From the NCBI GenBank assembly GCA_963726995.1, contig CAVSEP010000006.1, positions 992,001 through 1,056,000 on the forward strand: a DNA stretch of 64,000 nt, given 5' to 3'. Below are positions 8,585 through 16,423 of this stretch, in pieces (positions within the stretch are counted from its first letter, which is position 1; each line of letters opens with the position of its first letter). The position numbers and the translations under genes were made by a program. The notes beneath the pieces are model-generated. The model was not told the DNA's origin. It was given only the letters and a program-made list of their open reading frames with translations, and searched no databases. This DNA comes from DAIDKA01 sp963726995. GTDB taxonomy: Bacteria; Pseudomonadota; Gammaproteobacteria; Steroidobacterales; Steroidobacteraceae.

Positions 8585-10066
8585 TCAGGCTCCCTGGCCG
8601 GCCAGGACCCAGGTGTCCTTGGTGCCGCCGCCCTGGCTGGAGTTGACGATCAGGGAGCCCTCGCGCAGCGCCACGCGGGTGAGACCGCCGGGAACGATGG
8701 TGATGTCCTTGCCCGAGAGCACGAAGGGGCGCAGGTCGATGTGCCGCGGGCCCACGCCGGCGGCGCCAAAGGTGGGCGAGGTGGACAGCGCCAGGGTCGG
8801 CTGCGCGATGTAGCGTTCGGGGTGGGCCTTGATGCGGCCGCGGAAATCCTCGATCTCGGCCCTTGTGGCGGCGGGCCCGATGAGCATGCCGTAGCCGCCC
8901 GCGCCGTGGACCTCCTTGACGACCAGCTTCGGCAGGTTGGCGAGGGCGTAGTCCAGATGATCGGGATTGCGCAGCACGAAGGTATCGACGTTCTGGATGA
9001 TGGCTTCCTCACCCAGATAGAACTTCACCATGTCGGGCACGTAGGGGTAGATGGATTTGTCATCGGCGATGCCGGTGCCGATGGCATTGCAGATGGTGAC
9101 GTGCCCGGCGCGGTAGGCCGTGAGGAGGCCGGGTACACCCAGCATGGAATCCTCCCGGAACGCCAGCGGATCCAGGAAATCGTCGTCGACCCGACGGTAG
9201 ATCACGTCGACGCGCTGCGGGCCGCGGGTGGTGCGCATGTACAGCATGTCATCGCGCACGAACAGATCCTGGCCTTCGACCAGCTCCACGCCCATCTGCT
9301 GGGCGAGGAAGGCGTGTTCGAAATAGGCACTGTTGAAGGCGCCCGGGGTGAGCACCACCACGGTGGGATCGGAGATCGCATTCTGCGCGACACTGCGCAG
9401 GTTGCCGAGCAGCACATCCGGATAGTGACCCACGGGCTCGATGGACTGTTGCGCGAACAGCTCCGGGAACAGCCGCATCATCATGCGGCGATTCTCGATC
9501 ATGTAGGAGACGCCGGATGGCACGCGCAGATTGTCCTCGAGCACCCGGTACGACCCATCGTGCGACCGCACGACATCGACTCCGGCGATGTGGGCATAGA
9601 TGCCGCCCGGCACATCGATGCCCTGCATTTCGGGACGGTACTGCGCATTGCACAGAATGTGCTCGGCCGGTACCACGCCGGCCTTGAGGATGTTCTGCTC
9701 GTGATAGATGTCGTGAATGAAGGCATTGAGGGTGCGCACCCGCTGCTTCAGTCCCGCCTCCAGGGTGCGCCACTCATCCTGGGGAATGATGCGCGGAATG
9801 ATGTCGAAGGGGATCAGACGCTCGGTGTCGCCACCCTCTCCATAGACCGCGAAGGTGATCCCGACGCGATGGAAGATCGCATCCGCCTCGGTGCGTTTTG
9901 CGGCCAGAACTTCCGGCGGCTGCGCTGCGAACCAGGTCTGGTAGGGTCGGCAATGGGGGCGGGGGGCGTGGCTCGCGTCCAGCATCTCGTCATAGGGTCT
10001 GGCGGGCGCGGAGTCCGCCGAAGAGGGTGCAAACCTGGGATTGGGCATGGCGCTAAGATAGCGCAT
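8585..10066 (-). CDS. Circularly permuted ATP-grasp type 2 protein
   Basis: 493 residues. Core motifs include RLIPFDIIPRII, GVDVVRSHDGSYRVLEDN, RVPSGVSYMIENRRMM, GIGTGIADDKSIYPYVP and LVVKEVHGAGGYGML, characteristic of the circularly permuted ATP-grasp (DUF404/DUF407) family. Such enzymes are predicted to use ATP to form an amide or peptide bond on an unknown substrate. It is first in the (-) operon ATP-grasp, alpha-E, transglutaminase-like, Anbu. The ATG at 10066 is preferred over 10048 because a purine-rich AAGGG precedes it. A 65-bp divergent gap to mutY should hold both promoters. Confidence 0.92.
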   Translation of the reverse strand: MRYLSAMPNPRFAPSSADSAPARPYDEMLDASHAPRPHCRPYQTWFAAQPPEVLAAKRTEADAIFHRVGITFAVYGEGGDTERLIPFDIIPRIIPQDEWRTLEAGLKQRVRTLNAFIHDIYHEQNILKAGVVPAEHILCNAQYRPEMQGIDVPGGIYAHIAGVDVVRSHDGSYRVLEDNLRVPSGVSYMIENRRMMMRLFPELFAQQSIEPVGHYPDVLLGNLRSVAQNAISDPTVVVLTPGAFNSAYFEHAFLAQQMGVELVEGQDLFVRDDMLYMRTTRGPQRVDVIYRRVDDDFLDPLAFREDSMLGVPGLLTAYRAGHVTICNAIGTGIADDKSIYPYVPDMVKFYLGEEAIIQNVDTFVLRNPDHLDYALANLPKLVVKEVHGAGGYGMLIGPAATRAEIEDFRGRIKAHPERYIAQPTLALSTSPTFGAAGVGPRHIDLRPFVLSGKDITIVPGGLTRVALREGSLIVNSSQGGGTKDTWVLAGQGA

Positions 10067-10131
10067 GCGCCCTTACCGCGGTCCCCGCTGCCTTAAGATA
10101 GGGCAGGGGCATGGGGCAATGAACGGAAATA

Positions 10132-11208
10132 GTGCGTAACACAGTGACTCCGGCTGAGCAGTTTTCAACATCCGTGATCGCCTGGCATGCCGACCATGGC
10201 CGCCATGACCTGCCCTGGCAGCAGGACCGCACCCCCTACCGGGTCTGGGTGTCCGAAATCATGCTGCAGCAGACCCAGGTTGCCACGGTCATCGGCTACT
10301 TCGAGCGTTTCATGGAGCGCTTTCCGGATCCTCGGGCGCTGGCGGGAGCTACCGTGGACGAAGTGCTGCATCTGTGGACCGGTCTGGGCTACTACGCGCG
10401 CGGCCGCAATCTGCACCGGGCCGCGATCCGCATCTGCGACGAGTTCGGCGGCGAATTCCCGACCCGCTTCGAGCAGGTGGAAAGTCTGTCCGGCATAGGC
10501 CGTTCCACGGCCGGGGCCATCCTGGCCTTGAGTCAGGGTCAGCGCTTCGCCATCCTGGACGGCAATGTGCGGCGAGTCTTGAGTCGCTGGTTCGGCATTG
10601 ACGGGGATCCGGCGCAGAGTGCCACGACAAACCTGCTGTGGAGCCGGGCCGAGGCCTGCACTCCGCAGGATCAGGTCGACATCTACACCCAGGCCATCAT
10701 GGATCTGGGTGCCACCGTGTGTACCCGCAGCAAGCCGTCCTGTTTGCGGTGCCCGGTGTCGGCAGACTGCGTCGCGAGGCAGACCGGTCGGCAGCATGAA
10801 TTGCCGGGACGCAAGCGAACGCGCCGCGTGAGACCCGCGCGCCACACCCACATGCTGGTGGCGCGGCGTCCCGACGGCAGCGTGTTGCTGCGCCAGCGGC
10901 CGCCGGCGGGCATCTGGGGCGGGCTATGGGCGGCGCCCGTTTTCGAGAGCGCGGGCGAGGCCCGGGGATACGCCAATGAGCACCTGGGTGCAGAGCCGCT
11001 CGAGCTGCCCGCCATCCGGCATGCCTTTACCCATTTTGACCTCACCATCACGCCTTGGCTGGTACGCTGCCATGGTCAGTCCGACCCGGGATGGCCCGCC
11101 GTTCGGGATTCGCCTGACAGCCTTTGGTACGACGCGCGCAAGCCCGCCAGCATCGGATTGCCCGCACCCATGAAGAGCCTGCTGGAACGCATCGACAAGG
11201 AAGAGTAG
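10132..11208 (+). CDS. mutY: A/G-specific adenine glycosylase
   Basis: This 358-residue base-excision repair enzyme removes adenine mispaired with 8-oxoguanine. Seen are the catalytic Glu42 in VSEIMLQQTQ, helix-hairpin-helix LSGIGRSTAGAI with catalytic Asp143 in AILDGNVRR, and the 4Fe-4S cluster motif CTRSKPSCLRCPVSADC. The C-terminal third is the Nudix-like 8-oxoG recognition domain (LLRQRPPAGIWGGLWAAP). The start is GTG at 10132, giving a normal N-terminus. yggX follows with no gap, a pairing common in gammaproteobacteria that links oxidative DNA repair with Fe-S protection. Confidence 0.95.
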   Translation: MRNTVTPAEQFSTSVIAWHADHGRHDLPWQQDRTPYRVWVSEIMLQQTQVATVIGYFERFMERFPDPRALAGATVDEVLHLWTGLGYYARGRNLHRAAIRICDEFGGEFPTRFEQVESLSGIGRSTAGAILALSQGQRFAILDGNVRRVLSRWFGIDGDPAQSATTNLLWSRAEACTPQDQVDIYTQAIMDLGATVCTRSKPSCLRCPVSADCVARQTGRQHELPGRKRTRRVRPARHTHMLVARRPDGSVLLRQRPPAGIWGGLWAAPVFESAGEARGYANEHLGAEPLELPAIRHAFTHFDLTITPWLVRCHGQSDPGWPAVRDSPDSLWYDARKPASIGLPAPMKSLLERIDKEE

Positions 11209-11484
11209 ATGGCCCGATTGGTTCAGTGCGTATACCTGAAGCGCGAGGCCCCGGGCCTGGATCGTGCACCCTATCCCGGACCCCTGGGCCAGCGCATTTT
11301 CGAGGGTGTCTCCAAGGAAGCCTGGGCGAAATGGCTGTCCCATCAGACCATGCTGATGAATGAGTACCGCCTGACGCCCGTGGACCCCAAGGCCCGCAAG
11401 TTCCTGGAAGCGGAAATGGAGAAGTTCTTCTTTGGCGCCGGATCCAGCAGGCCGGAAGGCTACAAGCCCCCGGAGGCCAGCTGA
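11209..11484 (+). CDS. yggX: Probable Fe(2+)-trafficking / oxidative damage protection protein
   Basis: 91 residues, usual family length. The N-terminus VQCVYLKREAPGLDRAPYPG contains the conserved Cys and the E-GLD-PYPG block. WAKWLSHQTMLMNEYRL and EKFFFG complete the family pattern. YggX proteins protect iron-sulfur clusters from oxidants and influence iron trafficking in the cytoplasm. The ATG follows the mutY stop directly, so the two are very likely co-transcribed; MutY itself carries a 4Fe-4S cluster. Confidence 0.95.
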   Translation: MARLVQCVYLKREAPGLDRAPYPGPLGQRIFEGVSKEAWAKWLSHQTMLMNEYRLTPVDPKARKFLEAEMEKFFFGAGSSRPEGYKPPEAS

Positions 11485-11521
11485 CGGGCGCAAGAATCAA
11501 TGACTTACGACCGATGCACGC

Positions 11522-11551
11522 TTGACGCGCCGCCCGCCGGGCCGGTTTAAT
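11522..11551 (+). promoter_or_regulatory. Putative sigma70 promoter of tRNA-Phe
   Basis: TTGACG at 11522-11527 (-35) and TTTAAT at 11546-11551 (-10) are separated by 18 bases and lie about 20 bases before the tRNA. The -35 matches five of six consensus positions and the -10 matches five of six. A GC-rich cgcgccct follows the -10, resembling the discriminator of stringently controlled stable-RNA promoters. Not tested. Confidence 0.55.
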
Positions 11552-11571
11552 ACGCGCCCTCCTAAGCAGTC

Positions 11572-11647
11572 GGCCAGGTAGCTCAGTTGGTAGAGCAGCG
11601 GATTGAAAATCCGCGTGTCGGTGGTTCGATTCCGCCCCTGGCCACCA
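11572..11647 (+). tRNA. tRNA-Phe (anticodon GAA)
   Basis: A 76-nt cloverleaf. The 7-bp acceptor stem GGCCAGG pairs with CCTGGCC; then come A73 and an encoded CCA end. The D-arm is GCTC-AGTTGGTA-GAGC, and the anticodon stem GCGGA/TCCGC encloses loop TTGAAAA (anticodon GAA). The T-arm GGTGG-TTCGATT-CCGCC follows. All stems pair. Its 3' 45 nt are duplicated exactly at 16424-16468, marking it as the attachment site of an integrated element that leaves the tRNA functional. Confidence 0.97.
11603..11647 (+). repeat. Left copy of a 45-bp direct repeat (attL-like, 3' half of tRNA-Phe)
   Basis: From the anticodon loop (TTGAAAATCC) to the encoded CCA, this segment is identical base for base to 16424-16468. 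The identity stops immediately on both sides (gga versus ggc upstream; ctt versus tta downstream). The anticodon-loop-to-3'-end extent is the classical core used by tyrosine recombinases at tRNA genes. Confidence 0.9.
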
Positions 11648-11698
11648 CTTACGATCTTGTTTATGCCGGTTACTTAGGATCGACTGAAGGCATTGCCC

Positions 11699-12499
11699 AT
11701 GCGCGCGGTTGGATTCAGTCGTGGCGTGTTCGTTATCGCTTTAGCCAGCGTCGCGATATTGAGCCTCAGTTACGGGGACTTTGTGCCAAGAGGGCAGCCC
11801 TTTCCCGCCTGGATTCCCTGGCGGGAAACCTGGATCTACGGATCCGCGCTAATCATCCTGGTCGCTAGTGCCGGTCTTTGCTTCTCGCGCACGGCTTTGC
11901 CGAGCGCGTTGACGATCTGTGCGTATCAGACGGTCTGGGCCGTGATGTGTGCACTCCCGGTTCTTGCCACGCCGCTCAGTATTGGCGCTTGGTATGGCTT
12001 CTGCGAGGCTTTGACGCCACTGGTGGGTGCCTGGATTCTCTACGCCATGGTGCGATGGCAGTCGCGAGGAGCGCAGCTGCCCATCGCCAGCGAGCGCACC
12101 GTACGCGCGGCACAAATTGTGTTCGGCCTCACCTGCGTCTTCTACGGGTGGTCCCACTTTGCCTACGCCGACTATACCGCCAGCATGGTGCCGGCCTGGC
12201 TACCGGGTCGGTTTGGATTCGCCTACTTCACCGGGCTCGGTCACCTTGCCGCCGGAGTTGGCATCATAGTTGGGATTCTTCCCCGTCTAGCGGCCACCCT
12301 CGAAGCCATCATGATGACCTTGTTTGGTCTTCTGGTCTGGCTGCCGAGCTTTTTCGCGCACCCCAGGCCCGGCTGGGCGACGCCGCCCCAAAATCAATGG
12401 TCGGAACTTGTCGTGAACGTGATGTTGGCCGCCACCGCGTGGATGGTCGCAACGTCTTTGCGAAACCGTCCCTGGGGCTTCAGCCGCTCCCCGCCCTAG
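11699..12499 (+). CDS. DoxX-like integral membrane protein
   Basis: 266 residues with about seven hydrophobic segments (VFVIALASVAILSLS, WIYGSALIILVASAGL, WAVMCALPVLATPLS, AQIVFGLTCVFYGWSH, GLGHLAAGVGIIVGIL, MMTLFGLLVWLPSFF, VVNVMLAATAWMVATS). The pattern and the FYGWSHFAYADYTASMVPAWLP block resemble DoxX-type membrane proteins of unknown function. The ATG at 11699 is chosen; a TTG at 11693 would add two residues. It is the first gene after tRNA-Phe and convergent with the next gene. Nothing indicates a substrate. Confidence 0.65.
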   Translation: MRAVGFSRGVFVIALASVAILSLSYGDFVPRGQPFPAWIPWRETWIYGSALIILVASAGLCFSRTALPSALTICAYQTVWAVMCALPVLATPLSIGAWYGFCEALTPLVGAWILYAMVRWQSRGAQLPIASERTVRAAQIVFGLTCVFYGWSHFAYADYTASMVPAWLPGRFGFAYFTGLGHLAAGVGIIVGILPRLAATLEAIMMTLFGLLVWLPSFFAHPRPGWATPPQNQWSELVVNVMLAATAWMVATSLRNRPWGFSRSPP

Positions 12500-12509
12500 G
12501 CCGTTTCGA

Positions 12510-13097
12510 CTACCCGTGTCGGTCGCGATGCGACTCGGCCGAAATTACCGGTTCCCGACGGGTGTCGCGCACGGCCGATAGTTTTCGGGTCGCGGGCGCT
12601 CTCCACCTTCGGTGCCATATCAGACTCAGCAGTCCGGCCAGGACGAGCTCAATCGCGAGCGACACCACAAGACCCACGCTTACGCCATATAGAATGGCGT
12701 CCGGACTGAGTGGAACCGTATACGAGTACGCAGCGCTGGTTTCCTTAAGAATGTCGCGATTCGGATTCACGGCAACGTGGATGAGCTTTGAGATGGATGA
12801 CCCGCTCATGGCATCCAGTTCGGCGCCAAGAGTTTTGATTCGCGCAAAGAGCGCACCGATGGTCTTCGCCTCGCCCTTGAAGACTACGTCCGGACTCGCC
12901 AAATGGTGTGCAATCAGCGCCGCGACATCGCCGTTGAAATATTGGTCCGCGGCCTGCTGGAAGCCTGCGAAATTGTGCTTCGCCTCGATGTAATGCGCGC
13001 TAACGCGTTTGGCGTACTGATCGACAAACCCCGGAGCCTGCACACCAAGCAGCAAACCGACGGTAAAGATGACCAGCCGCAAATAGCCTCTCAGCAT
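12510..13097 (-). CDS. DUF2937-like membrane-anchored protein
   Basis: 195 residues. The N-terminus (MLRGYLRLVIFTVGLLLGVQ) is a membrane segment, followed by PGFVDQYAKRVSAHYIEA, as in DUF2937 proteins. A soluble helical middle and a second hydrophobic segment near the C-terminus (SVGLVVSLAIELVLAGLLSL) follow. This gives two membrane helices flanking a presumed periplasmic domain. The ATG at 13097 is preferred because AAAGGATGG sits seven bases upstream; ATG at 13106 is the alternative. Function unknown. Confidence 0.7.
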   Translation of the reverse strand: MLRGYLRLVIFTVGLLLGVQAPGFVDQYAKRVSAHYIEAKHNFAGFQQAADQYFNGDVAALIAHHLASPDVVFKGEAKTIGALFARIKTLGAELDAMSGSSISKLIHVAVNPNRDILKETSAAYSYTVPLSPDAILYGVSVGLVVSLAIELVLAGLLSLIWHRRWRAPATRKLSAVRDTRREPVISAESHRDRHG

Positions 13098-13498
13098 TTG
13101 TGCCATCCTTTGAGGCCATACAACGCGCGCCTCGCACCCGATCATACTCTGGCACATCTGCATACTGTGCGAACTGGAGCACTATTAGGCGGTTCGCGGG
13201 AATTCCGTGTCGTCGGCCCTCGTTCACCGCGCGCGGTGTACACCAGGAATATTGCACCTGGGAGGTGAAACGGAAGCCCGAGCCTTGAATCAAGGCCGCA
13301 AAACAGGCTCGTTCCAGAACATTAATGCTGCAAGGGTCCATGATGTCGCCCCCCGGGTTGTCATTCTCGACCGTCTTCAATCGCGACGCGAGCGACCCGT
13401 TCGTTTCACAACTGTAGGGCCCAGCGCAGAGAATCCGACGAACGACTCAGCGAAAAGAACGGCCATCCATCGACATCAACCTGCGGATTGTGTCGAAA
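13098..13498. other. 400-bp intergenic region with two palindromes
   Basis: No convincing gene. ORFs here lack ribosome sites and family features. Two perfect inverted repeats stand out: GGTGTACACC at 13235-13244 and GCCTTGA-A-TCAAGGC at 13282-13296. They lie upstream of the DUF2937-like gene and downstream of the kinase gene, so they could be operators for the (-) strand gene at 13097. No clear promoter is seen. Confidence 0.4.
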
Positions 13499-14827
13499 TT
13501 ATTCAGCCGGCGTGGCAGCGCCGGTGACGCCGCTGCGCGTGAATTCGAATCGCAGCAGCCACTGGCGGGTGCCTTGCTCTGCTTCTGGAGCGAATCGCCA
13601 CTTCCGGGCCGCTTCCCGGGCACGGCGGGCGAAATACGCGCTTGGCCCGGTGCTCTTCAGGATCTCCTGGATGACCGTGCCCGAGTGATCGACGACCACC
13701 AGCACCGCGATCCTGATATGGCCGCTGATGGTATTAAGTGCCCGGCGCGGAACCGTGGGCATCTGTGCATGGACTATTGATGGCGCGTTCGCATTCTGCG
13801 AAGTGATCTGTTGCACGGCGGCAGTGGGCGGTGAAGGGTTCGGGGCCTTCACGGCGGTCGGGGGCTGGGAGCTCGGGTCAGTGCGAAAAACGCGCAAGTC
13901 CGCCCAAACAGCCGCGAGTAGTACGAGGAATACGATCGCCACCACGGCGGGCATCAGCCCGCGCTGTCTGGGCGACTCCTCTGGTGCCGCGAGCGGTGGC
14001 GGTTCGCGCAGGATTACCTGCGGAACGGGTGCCATGGGTGCGCGTCCCTGCTGGACTTCCAGGTCCGTGGCCAGTGGGCGGGCGGCGGGGTTGTAACTCA
14101 GACAGCGCTGCACGAAGTCCACGAATTCCGCAGGAATGTTGGTCGGCAGGCAGGCCGTCTGCGATGGCTCATCGCGCCACGGGAGGCGCTGCGTCAGCGC
14201 TTCGACCAGCGTCATGCCCAGACCCCAGATGTCGCCGGCCGAAGAGAATGCGGCGTGGTCGGCTTCCGGGGGATCGTACAAAGAAGGCTCGCCGATGCCG
14301 GTCCGCGGTGCGCCGGCGGGGCAGATGCTATCGCTGGCCAGTTTCAGCTGATCGTTGACGACCAGAACGTTTGCCGGCTTCAACTGACCCTGCACCAGCC
14401 GCTTGCGGTGTAGGAAAGTCAGGGCCTCCAGGGTGGGAGGGAGCATTTCCCGAACTTCCTCGGGAGTCAGGGCCCGCTGGCTCAGGACTTCAGCGAGGGT
14501 CTGTTCCGCATATTCCATGACGACGAACAGGAACTGGCGGCCGCTGAGCTGGCATAGGCCTGCGTCGAAAAGCAGAATCAGGTGGGGATGGACGAGCCCG
14601 GTGGTCAACCGCCAGTGCGAGAGCTGCGCTAGAGTCACCCGCTCAATCGGGATGATCTTCAGGGCCGCGTTGGACGCGACCGGGCCCTGGCGTTGGGTCA
14701 GGAAAACCGCGCTGCGCTCAGAGCCGTGCAACAGGCGCTGCAGGGGATAGGCCCCGTTAATGATCGCGCCTTGCCACCCGGACCAGATCGGGGCAACTGC
14801 CGTCTCTAGGGTTGTCTGCACACTCAT
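13499..14827 (-). CDS. Membrane-bound Ser/Thr pseudokinase with TonB-like C-terminal domain
   Basis: 442 residues: kinase-fold domain (about 25-260), Pro-rich linker, one membrane helix (290-309), Pro/Ala linker, then a TonB C-terminal-like domain (365-430: IRIAVLVVVDHSGTV, AREAARKWRFAP). The ATP-lysine K57 (AALKIIP) is kept. The catalytic HRD is replaced by Q146-G147-Q148 (LVQGQLKPANVLV), and DFG is not recognisable (KLASDSI). It therefore probably cannot phosphorylate and may act as a sensor or scaffold coupled to an outer-membrane or periplasmic partner. ATG 14827 directly precedes the kinase fold and follows the SRAP gene by 11 bp. Confidence 0.8.
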   Translation of the reverse strand: MSVQTTLETAVAPIWSGWQGAIINGAYPLQRLLHGSERSAVFLTQRQGPVASNAALKIIPIERVTLAQLSHWRLTTGLVHPHLILLFDAGLCQLSGRQFLFVVMEYAEQTLAEVLSQRALTPEEVREMLPPTLEALTFLHRKRLVQGQLKPANVLVVNDQLKLASDSICPAGAPRTGIGEPSLYDPPEADHAAFSSAGDIWGLGMTLVEALTQRLPWRDEPSQTACLPTNIPAEFVDFVQRCLSYNPAARPLATDLEVQQGRAPMAPVPQVILREPPPLAAPEESPRQRGLMPAVVAIVFLVLLAAVWADLRVFRTDPSSQPPTAVKAPNPSPPTAAVQQITSQNANAPSIVHAQMPTVPRRALNTISGHIRIAVLVVVDHSGTVIQEILKSTGPSAYFARRAREAARKWRFAPEAEQGTRQWLLRFEFTRSGVTGAATPAE

Positions 14828-14838
14828 GGGGGCGCGAC

Positions 14839-15525
14839 CTACGGAGCTGGACTTTGGGCCGTGGGACGGATCAGGCGGGGTTCGTCGAATTCCAGATGAT
14901 TGACGTAAGGCGCCACCGGGTGAGTGACCATGGCGGTCTCGGGATAGGTCTGAAGCAGCCCGGCGGCCTCGGATACGCTCGACTGCAGCCACCTGGTGTA
15001 ATCCTTGCGGCGCAGGATCGCGGGCATCTGGTGTGTCCGGCGGTCGATTTCCGCCACCAGCGGATTGGACGGCACGGTCAAAAGCGCGCAGCTCTCGACG
15101 ACATCGTCCTCGTCGGTCACCGAACGCTCCCAAAGTACCGCAACGCCAAACACGACGCGATTGGCCAGACGCACGTAATGGGGCTGGCGGTGTCCGGCCC
15201 GAGTGCGCTGCCAGAAGTAGAAGCCCGTGAGCGGCAGGATTCCGCGCTGTCCGAAGATCCAGGCGGTACGGAATTCCTCCGAAGTCTGAAGCCCATCGCC
15301 CCGCAGGTGCGCGTACTCGAGGCGCGCGAGGTCACCCTTTGCGGATGCCGGCACCAGCCCCCATCGCATCATCACGCCCTCCGATTCGCTCCCGTGTATT
15401 CGAGCTACGGGAACGCGTTGGGAGACGGCAACATTGAATCTTGCAGAAAACCGCCACCAAGGGCGGGCCACGCAGAGCTCACGCTCCGCGTCCGCCTGAT
15501 CCGGAATCACCAATCTCTCGCTCAT
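14839..15525 (-). CDS. SRAP (YedK/HMCES)-family protein, active-site residues missing
   Basis: 228 residues with the SRAP scaffold: RFNVAVSQRVPVAR (family RYNxAPTQ-PVVR), MMRWGLVPA (ARWGLIPSW), ILPLTGFYFWQR (IPADGFYEW) and IDRRTHQMPAIL. Active SRAP proteins begin Met-Cys2-Gly-Arg and crosslink abasic DNA through Cys2. Here the protein begins MSERLVIP with no Cys2. The NARAE block reads AHLRGD and the Glu of GFYEW is Phe104; only the His (H165) remains. It probably cannot form the DNA-protein crosslink. It is upstream of the pseudokinase gene in the same operon. A TTG at 15555 could extend the N-terminus but adds no MCGR. Confidence 0.75.
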   Translation of the reverse strand: MSERLVIPDQADAERELCVARPWWRFSARFNVAVSQRVPVARIHGSESEGVMMRWGLVPASAKGDLARLEYAHLRGDGLQTSEEFRTAWIFGQRGILPLTGFYFWQRTRAGHRQPHYVRLANRVVFGVAVLWERSVTDEDDVVESCALLTVPSNPLVAEIDRRTHQMPAILRRKDYTRWLQSSVSEAAGLLQTYPETAMVTHPVAPYVNHLEFDEPRLIRPTAQSPAP

Positions 15526-15629
15526 CAAGAGCCAGCGTACGACTGAAAAGTGCAAGGGGGGAATGTCCGCCCTCGGCGACAGTTCATCTCTACCTTTAGC
15601 TATAGCTGTGCTTAGGTGCCCACGACATA

Positions 15630-16222
15630 ATGGGTAATGCGTCCGCCTTCGAAGTCCCGCTGCCGTCGGGCGCAGACCGTAACGAGTTCCTATCTGTGCT
15701 GCGTGCTGCGGCCGAATTGCAGGGAATGCATGTTGATAGCGCGGACGGCGAAGAGCTAGAAAGAGAGGCGAAAGGCGGTCAGGCTTTCAAACAGACTATG
15801 AATGCAGCTGTTTGGCGTGGATCGAATGACGAGGAGGCAATCGCGCGTCCGCAATGGGTCAACTCGACCACTTGGGCCGAGTCTGGCTGATGTTTTTGAG
15901 AGGCGAAGATCTCGAAATGGCTGCCAGATTTCGGGAGCGAGCCATGCAAGAAATCATGCCCCACTGGCCGGATACTCTGAATCTTCCAATCATGCCGACC
16001 GGAGCAATCCCTCTTGCCAGGGATCTTGTTAGGACACCCACTGGCTATGTAGTGAAACCGTCCGAAGAGCATGAATATGAAATGGCTGGCACGGAGACGC
16101 GCAGCCGCATTGAACCCTCTTCGACCACAAAGGTGCCATTGGCTACCGGCAGTTTCAGGTCAACTCCGGGCCTCCTGTGTCAAGGGCCAATCTTTCCTGA
16201 AGCAGCCGGTCGCATAACTTAG
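15630..16222 (+). pseudogene. Unknown protein, frameshifted
   Basis: The N-terminal half is read from ATG 15630 (FEVPLPSGADRNEFLSVLRAA, ending AAVWRGSNDEEAIA). The C-terminal half lies in another frame from about 15850 (MGQLDHLGRVWLMFLRGED, REIMPHWPDTLNLPIMPTGA, TPTGYVVKPSEEHEYE). The pieces read as one continuous small protein of a type seen in proteobacterial accessory regions, with no known function. The frame changes near gcgcgtccgcaatggg. The true end is probably near 16080; the rest to 16222 is read-through. Base composition is less GC-rich than neighbours. It is the last gene before the right repeat. Confidence 0.5.
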
Positions 16223-16423
16223 CCTTAATGCGAGGCATCCCAAATGTGGGCTCGTTGAGCAGCGGGTTCGCAAAACGGAAAGTCGGATCTAGCGCCAAGG
16301 TGGACTTGTACTACGCGGTCTATCGTCTAGGGAGATTGCGAGTTCGATCAGATTTTGCGTATGTTTGGTGAAGATCGCGAGTTTATGCGGGAGAATAGCG
16401 GGCTCAGCTTGCGACGGTTGGGC

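Noticed and set aside
8570..10096. A 508-codon open frame on the + strand
   Set aside because: It is the antisense shadow of the well-matched ATP-grasp gene; long antisense frames are expected at this GC content.
13000..13380. A 126-codon minus-strand frame in the island's empty region
   Set aside because: Overlaps the start of the DUF2937-like gene, has no ribosome site and no recognisable sequence.
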